64,000 nucleotides of DNA from Anabaena cylindrica PCC 7122 (GTDB lineage: Bacteria > Cyanobacteriota > Cyanobacteriia > Cyanobacteriales > Nostocaceae): NCBI RefSeq assembly GCF_000317695.1, contig NC_019771.1, positions 1,630,001 to 1,694,000 on the forward strand, given 5' to 3'. Both the position numbers and the translations under genes were made by a program. Positions 32,167 to 40,536 of the stretch are shown in pieces; position 1 is the first letter of the stretch; each line of letters begins with the position of its first letter. The notes beneath the pieces were generated by a model. The model saw only the letters and a list, made by a program, of their open reading frames with translations, searched no databases and was not told the DNA's origin.

Positions 32167-33072
32167 ATGAATTTAGATAACTGGCTATATTTGGGAATAG
32201 GAACAGGAATAGGATTACTTGGAGGCTGGTTATCAGCGCGGTTATTAACGCCTACAAGCCCAGAAGCCCAGATACAAGATATCCCCCTACTTTTACAAGA
32301 ACAGGTCAAGCAAAGCCAACTGGCCTACCAAATGGCGCAGGAAATGGGCCAGTTTAAAGCGGGTTTTTTGGCGCGAATCACCCACGAATTGCGATCGCCC
32401 CTAAATGGTTTAATAGGGCTACATCAGTTAATTTTGAACGATTTATGTGAAAATCCAGCAGAAGAGAGGGAATTTGTAGAGCAAGCATATGAGCGATCGC
32501 TTAAATTGCTAAAAATGATAGATGAAATTCTCAGCGTTTCCCGAACAGAACACGGGACAAATAAATTATCTCTTCAACCCATACAGCTAACCCAAGTTTT
32601 ACACGAAGTTCATAAATTAACTTATATGTTAGCGGCAAATCGAAATTATCCCTTTACCGTCTCACTTCCCAAAGCAGAAATTTATGTTCTTGCAGATATA
32701 CACTGGTTCCGCCAAGTATTGGTAAATTTAGTAGATACCACAATCTCTCAAATGGAAGAAGGCAGTATTTGTATTGCCACTAGTATTGTATCTACAAATA
32801 ATGCTGTTTATATCTGGCTAGATGTCCCCACTCATGCTGTCATATCCAGTGAACCAGTAGACTTGATTGCATCGGAACAGATAACAAATCAAGAAAATAC
32901 CGATCTATCACCAGGAATGAAATTATTACTTAATCAAAAGTTATTAGCAGTAATGGGAGGAAAGCTAGAGATTTTACCCTCTCCCACCACAGATGCCACC
33001 AGATTACAAATCTCTATGCCCCTAGCGATTCCTGAAGTTGAATTTCTCCAACCCCAAGTGAACCCAGATTAG
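32167..33072 (+). CDS. membrane-bound histidine kinase with degenerate ATPase domain
   Basis: 301 aa. One N-terminal membrane segment (LYLGIGTGIGLLGGWLSARL), a short linker and HisKA with the His in ITHELRSPLNGL. The C-terminal part has an N-box-like RQVLVNLVDTTIS but lacks clear G1 and G2 glycine boxes, so it may be a histidine phosphotransfer or pseudokinase type. No sensor domain beyond the membrane anchor. The last 59 bases overlap the convergent acetyltransferase gene. Confidence 0.8.
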   Translation: MNLDNWLYLGIGTGIGLLGGWLSARLLTPTSPEAQIQDIPLLLQEQVKQSQLAYQMAQEMGQFKAGFLARITHELRSPLNGLIGLHQLILNDLCENPAEEREFVEQAYERSLKLLKMIDEILSVSRTEHGTNKLSLQPIQLTQVLHEVHKLTYMLAANRNYPFTVSLPKAEIYVLADIHWFRQVLVNLVDTTISQMEEGSICIATSIVSTNNAVYIWLDVPTHAVISSEPVDLIASEQITNQENTDLSPGMKLLLNQKLLAVMGGKLEILPSPTTDATRLQISMPLAIPEVEFLQPQVNPD

Positions 33073-33481
33073 ATTGATTATATAAAACCATCGTCATTGT
33101 GCTATTAACTTGAAAACCAATCTTTTCATAAAACGCTTGTTGGTTAGTAGTCATCAAGTAAACACGTTCTACATGCATTCGTGGATGGCTTAAAACAGTT
33201 TCTACCAACTTAATTCCCAGTCCGTTACCTTGATACTCTGGGTGAATGACAACATCCCAAATCGTAGCGCGATAGATACCATCAGAATTGGCTCTAGCAA
33301 AGCCAATCAATCGCTCTCCATCCCAAACAGAAACCACGGGTTCACTATTAGCAATGGCTATGCCTAAATCTTTTATACTACGTCCTTGCGCCCAAAAAGC
33401 GGAAATATTAAATAGATTCTGAAGTTCATAAAGATCAACTTCCCCATGGCCTTCCCTAAAATGAATATGAGAATAGTTCAT
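33014..33481 (-). CDS. GNAT family N-acetyltransferase
   Basis: 155 aa from the ATG at 33481 (MNYSHIHFREGH). The acetyl-CoA-binding GNAT core is visible: VWDGERLIGFARANSDG, WDVVIHPEYQGNGLGIKLV (the Q/RxxGxG/A loop) and AFYEKIGF near the end. Substrate unknown. The 3' end overlaps the kinase gene by 59 bases on the other strand. Confidence 0.88.
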   Translation of the reverse strand: MNYSHIHFREGHGEVDLYELQNLFNISAFWAQGRSIKDLGIAIANSEPVVSVWDGERLIGFARANSDGIYRATIWDVVIHPEYQGNGLGIKLVETVLSHPRMHVERVYLMTTNQQAFYEKIGFQVNSTMTMVLYNQSNLGSLGVGEIQLQESLGA

Positions 33482-33583
33482 AGACACCAATTGTCGCAGT
33501 ATCTTCGCTTCTGTTATGCCATATTTTGCTAGAAATTACCTTAACTGTATATATATATGCAACTAAATATTTAAAAATTAAAT

Positions 33584-33828
33584 GTCTGAATCAGGATTTA
33601 CAGGATTAGAGGATTAACAAGATTTTTTTGTAATTATTCATATCATTAATAGACATCTGGTGAAAAAGAATGTAGAGACGAGAATCCCTACCCATAGAAC
33701 ATCTCTACAAGGGTTCTAGGATACGCATATTTAAATTCGGTCGATGTCTAATAAGTGAAACGACAAATTATCAATATTCATCAGCAACATCCTGCAAATC
33801 ATTAAATCCTGTAAATCCTGATTCAGAC
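33584..33828. repeat. 245-bp element with 24-bp perfect inverted ends
   Basis: Arms at 33584-33607 and 33805-33828 are perfect inverted repeats (ending GATTCAGAC). The middle holds no gene. A near copy of the right arm (2 mismatches) lies at 34514-34538 on the other side of the Uma2 gene. It is MITE-like. Confidence 0.75.
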
Positions 33829-33844
33829 AAAATTTATACATTCT

Positions 33845-34408
33845 CTAACCACTCATTTTCAACCAACCAAATACTTGAGTAACCGTTAATTGCAAATTTA
33901 TACCCTCTAACACTGGTAACTGCTGATCACCTCGTAAAAGTTCCGGTTGCTGATGGGGACGAAAAATCAAAATAGAACGGTCATCTGGGTCTATTAACCA
34001 ACCTAATAAACAACCGTGATTTAAGCAATATAAAATATTATCTATCACTCGAATTGAACTTTGTTCTGGAGAAAGAATTTCAATTGTCCAATCTGGAGGA
34101 AGAAAGAAATCATTACAGACTTCTTCATCAGCAGTAAAGGGAATATGTGACCAATTAAAAACCGCTATATCAGGTACTACTGAACGGATACCAAAACTAC
34201 AACGCAACTCAGGAAAAGCATAAGCTATTTTTTCGCTTTCCGTGATATCATTAATGCTATTACATAGTCTTAACTGTAATCGGCTATGCTTCCCTTTTGG
34301 CATTGGCTTGGTAATAATTTCACCATTAATATATTCACTGACAGGTTTTGTTTCTGGTAGTTTGAGAAATTCTTCTAGGGTCAGGGATTGAGTAATTGCC
34401 GTTGTCAT
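33845..34408 (-). CDS. Uma2 family (DUF820) endonuclease-like protein
   Basis: 187 aa of the Uma2/DUF820 family, a PD-(D/E)XK-fold group greatly expanded in cyanobacteria. TLEEFLKLPETKPVSEYINGEI is the family start, and VVPDIAVFNW, PDWTIEILSPEQSS and GCLLGWLIDPDDRSI hold the acidic and catalytic positions. The role of the family is unknown. The gene is flanked by copies of the same 25-bp repeat (33804-33828 and 34514-34538). Confidence 0.92.
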   Translation of the reverse strand: MTTAITQSLTLEEFLKLPETKPVSEYINGEIITKPMPKGKHSRLQLRLCNSINDITESEKIAYAFPELRCSFGIRSVVPDIAVFNWSHIPFTADEEVCNDFFLPPDWTIEILSPEQSSIRVIDNILYCLNHGCLLGWLIDPDDRSILIFRPHQQPELLRGDQQLPVLEGINLQLTVTQVFGWLKMSG

Positions 34409-34513
34409 TGTTCCTGAATCCTACACAAGAGATGTTTTTAGTGTAACAAAAGTGTTGAAAATTTTGTCTAATTTAAACAAAAAAACAACAATCGTCTCAT
34501 CACACATCCAAAA

Positions 34514-34538
34514 AAATCCTGACAATCCTGATTCAGAC
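34514..34538. repeat. copy of the 33805-33828 repeat arm
   Basis: Same orientation as 33804-33828 with two mismatches over 25 bases; together they form direct repeats bracketing the Uma2 gene. Confidence 0.75.
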
Positions 34539-34544
34539 TAAGAA

Positions 34545-34958
34545 TTAATTACAAACCCACTTCCATAAAGGATGACTAGGACCCTGTTGACGTATTCTAT
34601 AAACCTGCTTTTCTAAACGTTGCTTTTCCGGTTGTGGTAGCCCTAGCAAAATATTTCGACTTTGCCAAACTAAAACAGAAACAGTCATACCAATACAAAA
34701 AGCTAAACCTAGAGTAGCTAATGGATGAAAAAAGAGTCCATATCGCACCGCTGACCAGGTAAAGTATTGTTGCCACAAAGAAATTTCTGCACGTAAATCC
34801 CACAAACAACCAGGCGCAATCAGGAGCCATGAACAGCCAGTAAATAACCATCTACCATATACTGTTAACTGGTGTAACCTCTGGACTTGGTGGATAAAAG
34901 AAGCATCAGAGTTGTCAAAGATTGGGTCATTAATTGGTGGTTCTTCCTGTTGGGCCAT
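34545..34958 (-). CDS. conserved cyanobacterial membrane protein, unknown
   Basis: 137 aa with two hydrophobic segments (LFTGCSWLLIAPGCLW and LATLGLAFCIGMTVSVLVW) and a basic C-terminal helix (QPEKQRLEKQVYRIRQQG). No recognised domain. The acidic N-terminus (INDPIFDNSDASF) should be cytoplasmic. It is on the same strand as secDF, 76 bases downstream of secF, and may share their transcript. Confidence 0.7.
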   Translation of the reverse strand: MAQQEEPPINDPIFDNSDASFIHQVQRLHQLTVYGRWLFTGCSWLLIAPGCLWDLRAEISLWQQYFTWSAVRYGLFFHPLATLGLAFCIGMTVSVLVWQSRNILLGLPQPEKQRLEKQVYRIRQQGPSHPLWKWVCN

Positions 34959-35034
34959 AGGACAATAAAATTACAATATATGGGAAAAGCAATTCAACAA
35001 GATGCTTTAATCCCATTTTGGACTAATCTCTCAC

Positions 35035-36012
35035 CTAACTATCCTGGGAACTCACAGAAGTATCAATTGCTGAAAGTGGAGATTTTTCTGTGCGTTCTCG
35101 CCACCAAGTTAGAAGTGTACTAGCAATAAAAATACTGGAATATGCGCCCATAATAAAGCCGATAATTAGAGCCAAAGAAAAATTATGCAGTGTTTCTCCA
35201 CCAAATAGGAAAATAGCGGTTAATGTCAACAGCGTTGTTAAAGTAGTGTTGATAGATCTGGTTAAAGTTTGGTTGACAGCATCATCAACAATTTCTGCAA
35301 TTGGTCTTTCAGGATTAATTTTGAGAGTTTCCCGAATGCGGTCATAAATTACTACCGTATCGTTAACAGAGAAACCTGTAATAGTTAGCAGAGCAACGAT
35401 GAAGAGACTATCTACTTCTTTACCTGCAACCAAGCCTAAAATTGAGAATGCCCCCACTGTGACTAAGATATCGTGAAATAGGGCAACGATCGCAAACAGT
35501 GCATAGTCTAACTGGAAGCGGAAGGTCATGTAGACAGTAATTAGCACGAAGGAAACTACCAGAGCTAAGACTCCAGAAGTAAATAGTTCTCGTCCTAGTG
35601 TGGGGCCTACTGAGTCAATTTGATTTTTTTGCGGATCGAAAGTACCAATTTTTTCGCTTAAGGCGTTTTGCAGCTTGGTACGCTGGTCGGTTTCTAAGTT
35701 TTTTGTGCGAATGGTAATGCCATTATCTTTACCATCTTCGGAGATTAATTGAATACTGCTATCTCCAAGTCCCTGTTCTTTAGCAACTTCTCGAACGGCG
35801 TTGATATCTATTGGCGTGTCACAGTTATTAGGTAGGCTACAGTCCCTGACTAGCTGCAACCTTGTCCCACCAATAAAATCTAAACTGGGACGTAGGGGTG
35901 CTTTAATACTTGGTGTTTGCCAAGAAATCACCATTGAGATGATACCACTGAGGATGATAGCAGCGGAAATAGTCCACCAAAGACTCCGCGATTTATTAAT
36001 ACTTAGTTTCAT
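35035..36012 (-). CDS. secF: protein translocase subunit SecF
   Basis: 325 aa. LDFIGGTRLQL is the SecF D1-type motif, six membrane segments follow, and the D4/D5 regions VDSLFIVALLTITGFSVNDTVVIYDRIRE and NQTLTRSINTTLTTL are clear. SecDF uses the proton gradient to help pull exported proteins across the membrane; cyanobacteria use it in both plasma and thylakoid membranes. The start overlaps the stop of secD by 4 bases (ATGA). Confidence 0.96.
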   Translation of the reverse strand: MKLSINKSRSLWWTISAAIILSGIISMVISWQTPSIKAPLRPSLDFIGGTRLQLVRDCSLPNNCDTPIDINAVREVAKEQGLGDSSIQLISEDGKDNGITIRTKNLETDQRTKLQNALSEKIGTFDPQKNQIDSVGPTLGRELFTSGVLALVVSFVLITVYMTFRFQLDYALFAIVALFHDILVTVGAFSILGLVAGKEVDSLFIVALLTITGFSVNDTVVIYDRIRETLKINPERPIAEIVDDAVNQTLTRSINTTLTTLLTLTAIFLFGGETLHNFSLALIIGFIMGAYSSIFIASTLLTWWRERTEKSPLSAIDTSVSSQDS

Positions 36013-37442
36013 TTAGCAACCTCTGCCTTATTTGCTGCTCCTACATTGGGAGAGTAAAATTCTGTTTTCCGCAAGGAGGGAATGGAAATAGCCAAAAACA
36101 TCAAGGTGCGACTACAGGTAATTGCGGTAAACATACTCACACCTACCCCTAAAGCCAAGGTTAAGGCAAAACCTTTAACCAACCCGGAACCTAACCAAAA
36201 TAGGGCAGCACAAGCAATCCAGGTAGTGACATTACTGTCTAAAATGCTGGAAAATGCCCGGTAAAAACCAGACTCTACGGAACGATATAAAGATTTACCC
36301 GCTTGCAATTCTTCCCTTGTGCGTTCAAAAATCAATACATTAGCATCTACAGCCATACCGATACTGAGAATAAAGCCGGCAATTCCTGGTAACGTGAGAG
36401 TGATACCCAACAAACAAAAGGTAGCCCAGGTCAGGAGGGAGTAAATGACTAGTGAAAAATCAGCAATAACTCCTGGTAGTCTATAGTACAACACCATAAA
36501 AATTAATACTAAAATTAGTCCACCGATACCAGCGTAAATGCTGCTTTGAATACTATCTTTACCCAAAGTTGCCCCTACTGTTCGTCTCTCGGCAATTTCT
36601 ACAGGTACTGGTAACGCGCCACCACGTAATTGCACACCTAAATTGTTGGCTTCTTCAGCTTGAAAGCGACCTGTAATTACGGCAGAACCGCCAGTAATCC
36701 CAGTAGCAGCAAATTCTACTCCCACTGAGGGAGAACTAATCAGTTCATTGTCAAGAAAAATACCAATACCGCGTCCTGTTCCGGCCAATGTTTTGGTCAA
36801 GTCAGCAAATAGTTCACCACCCTTTTCATCGAAGCGAATAGCAACATTCCAACTGTCACCTTGAGTGGGTTCACCGTAGGCATCCTTGAGGTATTTACCA
36901 GTGAGTGGTGGTTTGGTGCTTTCAAATAATTCTGCGATCGCTTGATTATTATTCTGCAACTGTTCCTGATTTTTAGCAATTGCAGCTTGGTCTTTGGCAG
37001 TTCTCAACTCTTCCTGCTTGGCTTTTTGTTCTGTTCGTGATACTTGCAGAGCAAATAGTTGAGTTTCTGTATTCGGCTTTTGTATCCTAAATTCTAACTG
37101 TGCTGTACCTCCTAGTACCCTTTCGGCTTGCTCTGGGTCATTTACCCCCGGCAGTTGGACTAAGATTTTATCTGTACCCACAGTTTGAATTATTGGTTCG
37201 GAAACGCCGAGTCCATTAATCCGACCTTCCACAACTTTCTTCACGGCTTCCAATTCGCGGTCGGTGATTACCTTGATATCTTCTGTTGGTTTCACCTGAA
37301 TTGTAAGCTGTGAGCCTCCCCGCAAGTCCAGTCCCAGGGGTACGGGAATATTAGCAATCACCGCAACTGCGGCGATTACCAAAACTATAATTAACGCTAA
37401 TAGCGATCGCTGTCTTTGCATACCATCACTCACAACTGACAA
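36009..37442 (-). CDS. secD: protein translocase subunit SecD
   Basis: 477 aa. GLDLRGGSQL is the SecD D1 motif after the first membrane helix; the periplasmic P1 domain runs to ~280, and membrane helices 2-6 carry IAGFILSIGMAVDANVLIFERTREE. The periplasmic part includes a Gln-rich segment (KDQAAIAKNQEQLQNNNQAIAE). It is the first gene of the secDF unit. Confidence 0.96.
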   Translation of the reverse strand: MSVVSDGMQRQRSLLALIIVLVIAAVAVIANIPVPLGLDLRGGSQLTIQVKPTEDIKVITDRELEAVKKVVEGRINGLGVSEPIIQTVGTDKILVQLPGVNDPEQAERVLGGTAQLEFRIQKPNTETQLFALQVSRTEQKAKQEELRTAKDQAAIAKNQEQLQNNNQAIAELFESTKPPLTGKYLKDAYGEPTQGDSWNVAIRFDEKGGELFADLTKTLAGTGRGIGIFLDNELISSPSVGVEFAATGITGGSAVITGRFQAEEANNLGVQLRGGALPVPVEIAERRTVGATLGKDSIQSSIYAGIGGLILVLIFMVLYYRLPGVIADFSLVIYSLLTWATFCLLGITLTLPGIAGFILSIGMAVDANVLIFERTREELQAGKSLYRSVESGFYRAFSSILDSNVTTWIACAALFWLGSGLVKGFALTLALGVGVSMFTAITCSRTLMFLAISIPSLRKTEFYSPNVGAANKAEVAK

Positions 37443-37486
37443 AGGCTATAATAGCGTTCTTTTAGCCAGCTGTGAGTAGAAGTTTT

Positions 37487-37604
37487 AACAGGAGTCAGGA
37501 GTCAGGAGTTCAGGAGTCAGGAGTCAGGAGTTCAGGAGTTAGGGGAATCATCAACTTTTATCTTTTGCCCTATTCTCTCTTCACTGTCACCTGTCACCTG
37601 TCAC
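37487..37604. repeat. heptamer repeat arrays between secD and pdhB
   Basis: Units AGGAGTC and AGGAGTT with single-base shifts at 37487-37540, and (CTGTCAC)3 at about 37580-37603. Same repeat families as at 9680 and 27061. Confidence 0.8.
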
Positions 37605-38588
37605 CTAAACTCGCAAAGCTACCATTTTTTGGACTGCTTCCACGATTTGCTCTGGTTGGATAATTGTCAATCGCTCCAAATTACCGTTATATGGTGTGGG
37701 AATATCTTGAGAAGAAAGCCTTAATACAGGTGCATCTAATTCATCAAATAACCTGTCATTAATGGAAGCGGTTAATTCTGCACCAATACCCCCAGTTCTC
37801 ATGCACTCTTCGACGATAATTACACGGTGAGTCTTACGCACGGATGCACCAATAGTATCAAAATCTAAAGGTTTGAGAGATATTAGGTCAATAACTTCTG
37901 GATCATATCCTTCTTTTTCAAGAGTTTTTAGGGCTTGCAGGACGTGATACCGCATCCGAGAATAGGTAACAATTGTCACGTCTTTGCCTTGACGTACTAC
38001 TTCTGCTTTATCCAGTGGTAGTACATATTCTGTTTCTGGCAGATTTTCTTTTAAGTTATAAAGCAAAACGTGTTCAAAAAATAACACTGGGTTATCATCG
38101 CGGATTGCTGCTTTGAGCAGTCCTTTGGCGTTATATGGTGTGGAACAGGCCACAATTTTCAACCCTGGAACAGCTTGGAAATAAGCTTCCAGTCGCTGAG
38201 AATGTTCTGCACCCAACTGTCTACCCACACCACCAGGGCCACGAATCACCATGGGAATTTTGAAGTTACCACCGGAAGTGTAGCGCAACATCCCGGCGTT
38301 GTTAGAGATTTGATTGAAAGCCAAGAGCAAAAAGCCCATGTTCATGCCTTCAATAATAGGTCTTAGCCCCGTCATCGCTGCCCCTACAGCTATCCCAGTA
38401 AAGCTATTTTCGGCAATGGGGGTATCTAAAACTCGCAGTTCACCATACTTTTCGTATAGATCTTTGGTAACTTTATAGGAGCCACCGTACTGTCCTACGT
38501 CTTCACCCAGAACAAATACGCTAGAATCGCGTGCCATTTCTTCATCAATGGCTTCCCGCAGGGCGTTAAAAAATAGTGTTTCTGCCAT
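37605..38588 (-). CDS. pdhB: pyruvate dehydrogenase E1 component, beta subunit
   Basis: 327 aa, full length. AETLFFNALREAIDEEMARD at the N-terminus, GEDVGQYGGSYKVT, DTPIAENSFTGIAVGAA and RGPGGVGRQLGAEHSQRLEA are typical of transketolase-type E1 beta. With PdhA, E2 and E3 (not in the window) it converts pyruvate to acetyl-CoA. In cyanobacteria pdhA and pdhB are often unlinked, as here. Confidence 0.96.
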   Translation of the reverse strand: MAETLFFNALREAIDEEMARDSSVFVLGEDVGQYGGSYKVTKDLYEKYGELRVLDTPIAENSFTGIAVGAAMTGLRPIIEGMNMGFLLLAFNQISNNAGMLRYTSGGNFKIPMVIRGPGGVGRQLGAEHSQRLEAYFQAVPGLKIVACSTPYNAKGLLKAAIRDDNPVLFFEHVLLYNLKENLPETEYVLPLDKAEVVRQGKDVTIVTYSRMRYHVLQALKTLEKEGYDPEVIDLISLKPLDFDTIGASVRKTHRVIIVEECMRTGGIGAELTASINDRLFDELDAPVLRLSSQDIPTPYNGNLERLTIIQPEQIVEAVQKMVALRV

Positions 38589-38744
38589 TTAGACCTTTAT
38601 CACAATTTATTGTTTTAGAATTTTATCGCGCCACCGTCCCTAATACCGTCAGCGATCGCACTAGATTGAGGACTGGTGATTGGTGACTAGGAATAGAGGA
38701 AGAGGTTATTAACCTGCTATACTCTAGTCTTCTACCACTTCATA

Positions 38745-38840
38745 TCAATCTTCAATTAAAACTGCAAACGTCCGTGCCAACTTTTGAAGAGAATTTATAT
38801 CCACGGTAGCCAAGCCCTTTTCACCTCGTCGTATTCTATT
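38745..38840 (-). pseudogene. C-terminal remnant of XRE-type HTH regulator
   Basis: About 32 codons reading RRGEKGLATVDINSLQKLAR and then TFAVLIED to a TGA at 38745. This is the last part of a Cro/C1 helix-turn-helix domain, where INSLQKLAxxFxVSxEDL is typical. A stop (TAA) lies just upstream, so the N-terminal half is lost. The rest of 38589-38922 shows nothing else. Confidence 0.5.
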
Positions 38841-38922
38841 TTATAGCGATTCCTGTCGGCAAGGGTGCGATCGTACTTCCCAAAAATCACACAAGCACTA
38901 GATTATCAGTTTGCTGCACGGA

Positions 38923-39267
38923 CTAACCATTATCATCTTGAGCATTTTTTTCGTTAAATCCCAGCCAAAAGAGCAGCACCTGTTCTAAATCCACCATTTG
39001 TTCTGGTGTTATATTTCCCAATTTGCGTAAAAGCTTTGCATGAGGAATTGTGATGATATTCTGCACATCAAATACTCCTTCCCGAAGAAAATTAGTTTTG
39101 ACTTGTACCTCAAATCTTGAACCGCGCGAACTTGTTGTGTGTGGAACAAGAGTCGCTAATGCACGATCTTGATCTAATGCAGGAATACTAATTACTAAAC
39201 ATGGTCTGACTTTCGCCACATAACCTAAATCTACTAGCCAAACTTCTCCCCGTTTAGGACTACTCAT
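38923..39267 (-). CDS. MazF/PemK family endoribonuclease toxin
   Basis: 114 aa from ATG 39267 (MSSPKRGEVWLVDLG); 39285 (MKKKRS) is an alternative start. PKRGEVWLVDLG, KVRPCLVIS, ALATLVPHTTSSRGSRFEV and FDVQNIITIPHAKLLRKLGNI are MazF/PemK motifs. These toxins cut mRNA. The start overlaps the stop of the antitoxin gene (8 bases), as in other type II modules. Confidence 0.9.
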   Translation of the reverse strand: MSSPKRGEVWLVDLGYVAKVRPCLVISIPALDQDRALATLVPHTTSSRGSRFEVQVKTNFLREGVFDVQNIITIPHAKLLRKLGNITPEQMVDLEQVLLFWLGFNEKNAQDDNG

Positions 39268-39451
39268 ACTCCGCTTCTTCTTCATCTAAATCAAGAAAAA
39301 GTCCCTCTGCATTCATGACTAAATCTTCATCAGATAAGGGTGAAAAATCTAAATCAACTGTCCGCTTTAAAATCTCTAATACCAAATCTAACCGTTCTGA
39401 GTCTGTCAAGCGGTCGAATGTATTCAGAAGTTCTTGTACTAAAGCAGTCAT
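39260..39451 (-). CDS. antitoxin of MazF module
   Basis: 63 aa from ATG 39451 (MTALVQELLNTFDRLTDSER), with AGGAAAAAGG just upstream; the longer start at 39514 has none. The C-terminus is very acidic (FLDLDEEEAEYE), suited to bind and block the basic toxin. The N-terminal helical part fits a group of cyanobacterial antitoxins (LLNTFDRLTDSERLDLVLEIL). It lies upstream of and overlaps the toxin gene. Confidence 0.8.
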   Translation of the reverse strand: MTALVQELLNTFDRLTDSERLDLVLEILKRTVDLDFSPLSDEDLVMNAEGLFLDLDEEEAEYE

Positions 39452-39548
39452 AGCCTTTTTCCTATATATGGAAATATCATAACATGAGCTTGATATGGCT
39501 CTCCCAAAAATCACATTACAAGCGATCGCACTCCCAAAATCACAAATT

Positions 39549-40520
39549 CTACATTTGGTTAAGTAAAGATAATTGGCACTCTAAAACATATCTAACGGGT
39601 TTACGAAGCTTTGAAATCTTACCTAGTTTTACTGCTCTTTCTAACCAAGTACGCATTAAAGTTAAAGGAATATTTAAACGTTTAGCTAACTCTTTATCCG
39701 TACATTCTGTATTCAACAACTCCTCAATATGAGGTAACACTATATGGAAAGCATCGTATTTGTTAAAATCATTCTTAATTTCAATAATGCTATTTGCAGT
39801 ATCATTTTTGTTACCAACTATCTCATATTTATCCTCACTCAGTAAAACTACTTCTGGAGTTAGTTGACTAGCTACTTCGTTCTCAACTTCAACTGAAACT
39901 TCTACGTTGCTATCTAGATAACATTCGCCATCTGTTGATACTGGATTTATTTCTCGCTCATAAAGTAGAAAGTTTGGAATTGATAGAGGTCTTACAATTG
40001 TTTGGGAAGTAATTTCTCCGGTTTTGACCTGTTCTCTTAATTGCATTAGTAATCGACCGAGAACATTTATTCCAATAAGGATTTCTTCATCTACTGGTTT
40101 AGCTCCCCAAAAATCATCTTTTCTCGAGTCTTCAACAATTGGTTGATTTTCTGTCTCAAGTAAGAGACTACTAAATTTTTCCCAATTCTGAATGAGCTTT
40201 ACCTGTAAGCACCAGCGCATAATTTTTGTCCGAACTAAATCCCAGTCAACACGGGAATTATCACGATAAGGCTTACTCCTCATTTTTGCTGTCATGGGAC
40301 TTCGTTCAGCAATTATTAAACGCTGTACGTCAGGTATATGAGGAAAACGACAGGCTTGATACAATGCTTCAGAAGTAAGAATCCTAACACCGTTGACAAA
40401 TAATGGGTATCCTCCTGCCATGTTGGATAATCCACCAAATCTTTCAGCTGTTTTGCGAAAAGTAATACAATCTTGCCTATTATATGTTCTTGATTCAGGA
40501 AGCTTTAATGCTGCTACCAT
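39549..40520 (-). CDS. NADAR-domain (YbiA-like) protein with C-terminal extension
   Basis: 323 aa. The NADAR core is residues ~20-145: ERFGGLSNMAGGYPLFVNG, TSEALYQACRFP, MTAKMRSKPYRDNSRVDW and LIQNWEKFSSLLLET, ending with DSRKDDFWGAK. NADAR proteins act on N-glycosidic bonds of ADP-ribose-type compounds; some remove ADP-ribose from guanine in DNA. A linker (to ~250) and a C-terminal helical domain (TDKELAKRLNIPLTLMRTWL, HTH-like) follow. The gene lies 16 bases downstream of the PRTase-like gene with a GGAG ribosome binding site, so the two form an operon. Confidence 0.85.
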   Translation of the reverse strand: MVAALKLPESRTYNRQDCITFRKTAERFGGLSNMAGGYPLFVNGVRILTSEALYQACRFPHIPDVQRLIIAERSPMTAKMRSKPYRDNSRVDWDLVRTKIMRWCLQVKLIQNWEKFSSLLLETENQPIVEDSRKDDFWGAKPVDEEILIGINVLGRLLMQLREQVKTGEITSQTIVRPLSIPNFLLYEREINPVSTDGECYLDSNVEVSVEVENEVASQLTPEVVLLSEDKYEIVGNKNDTANSIIEIKNDFNKYDAFHIVLPHIEELLNTECTDKELAKRLNIPLTLMRTWLERAVKLGKISKLRKPVRYVLECQLSLLNQM

Positions 40521-40536
40521 TTTAAATTTCTCCTAT

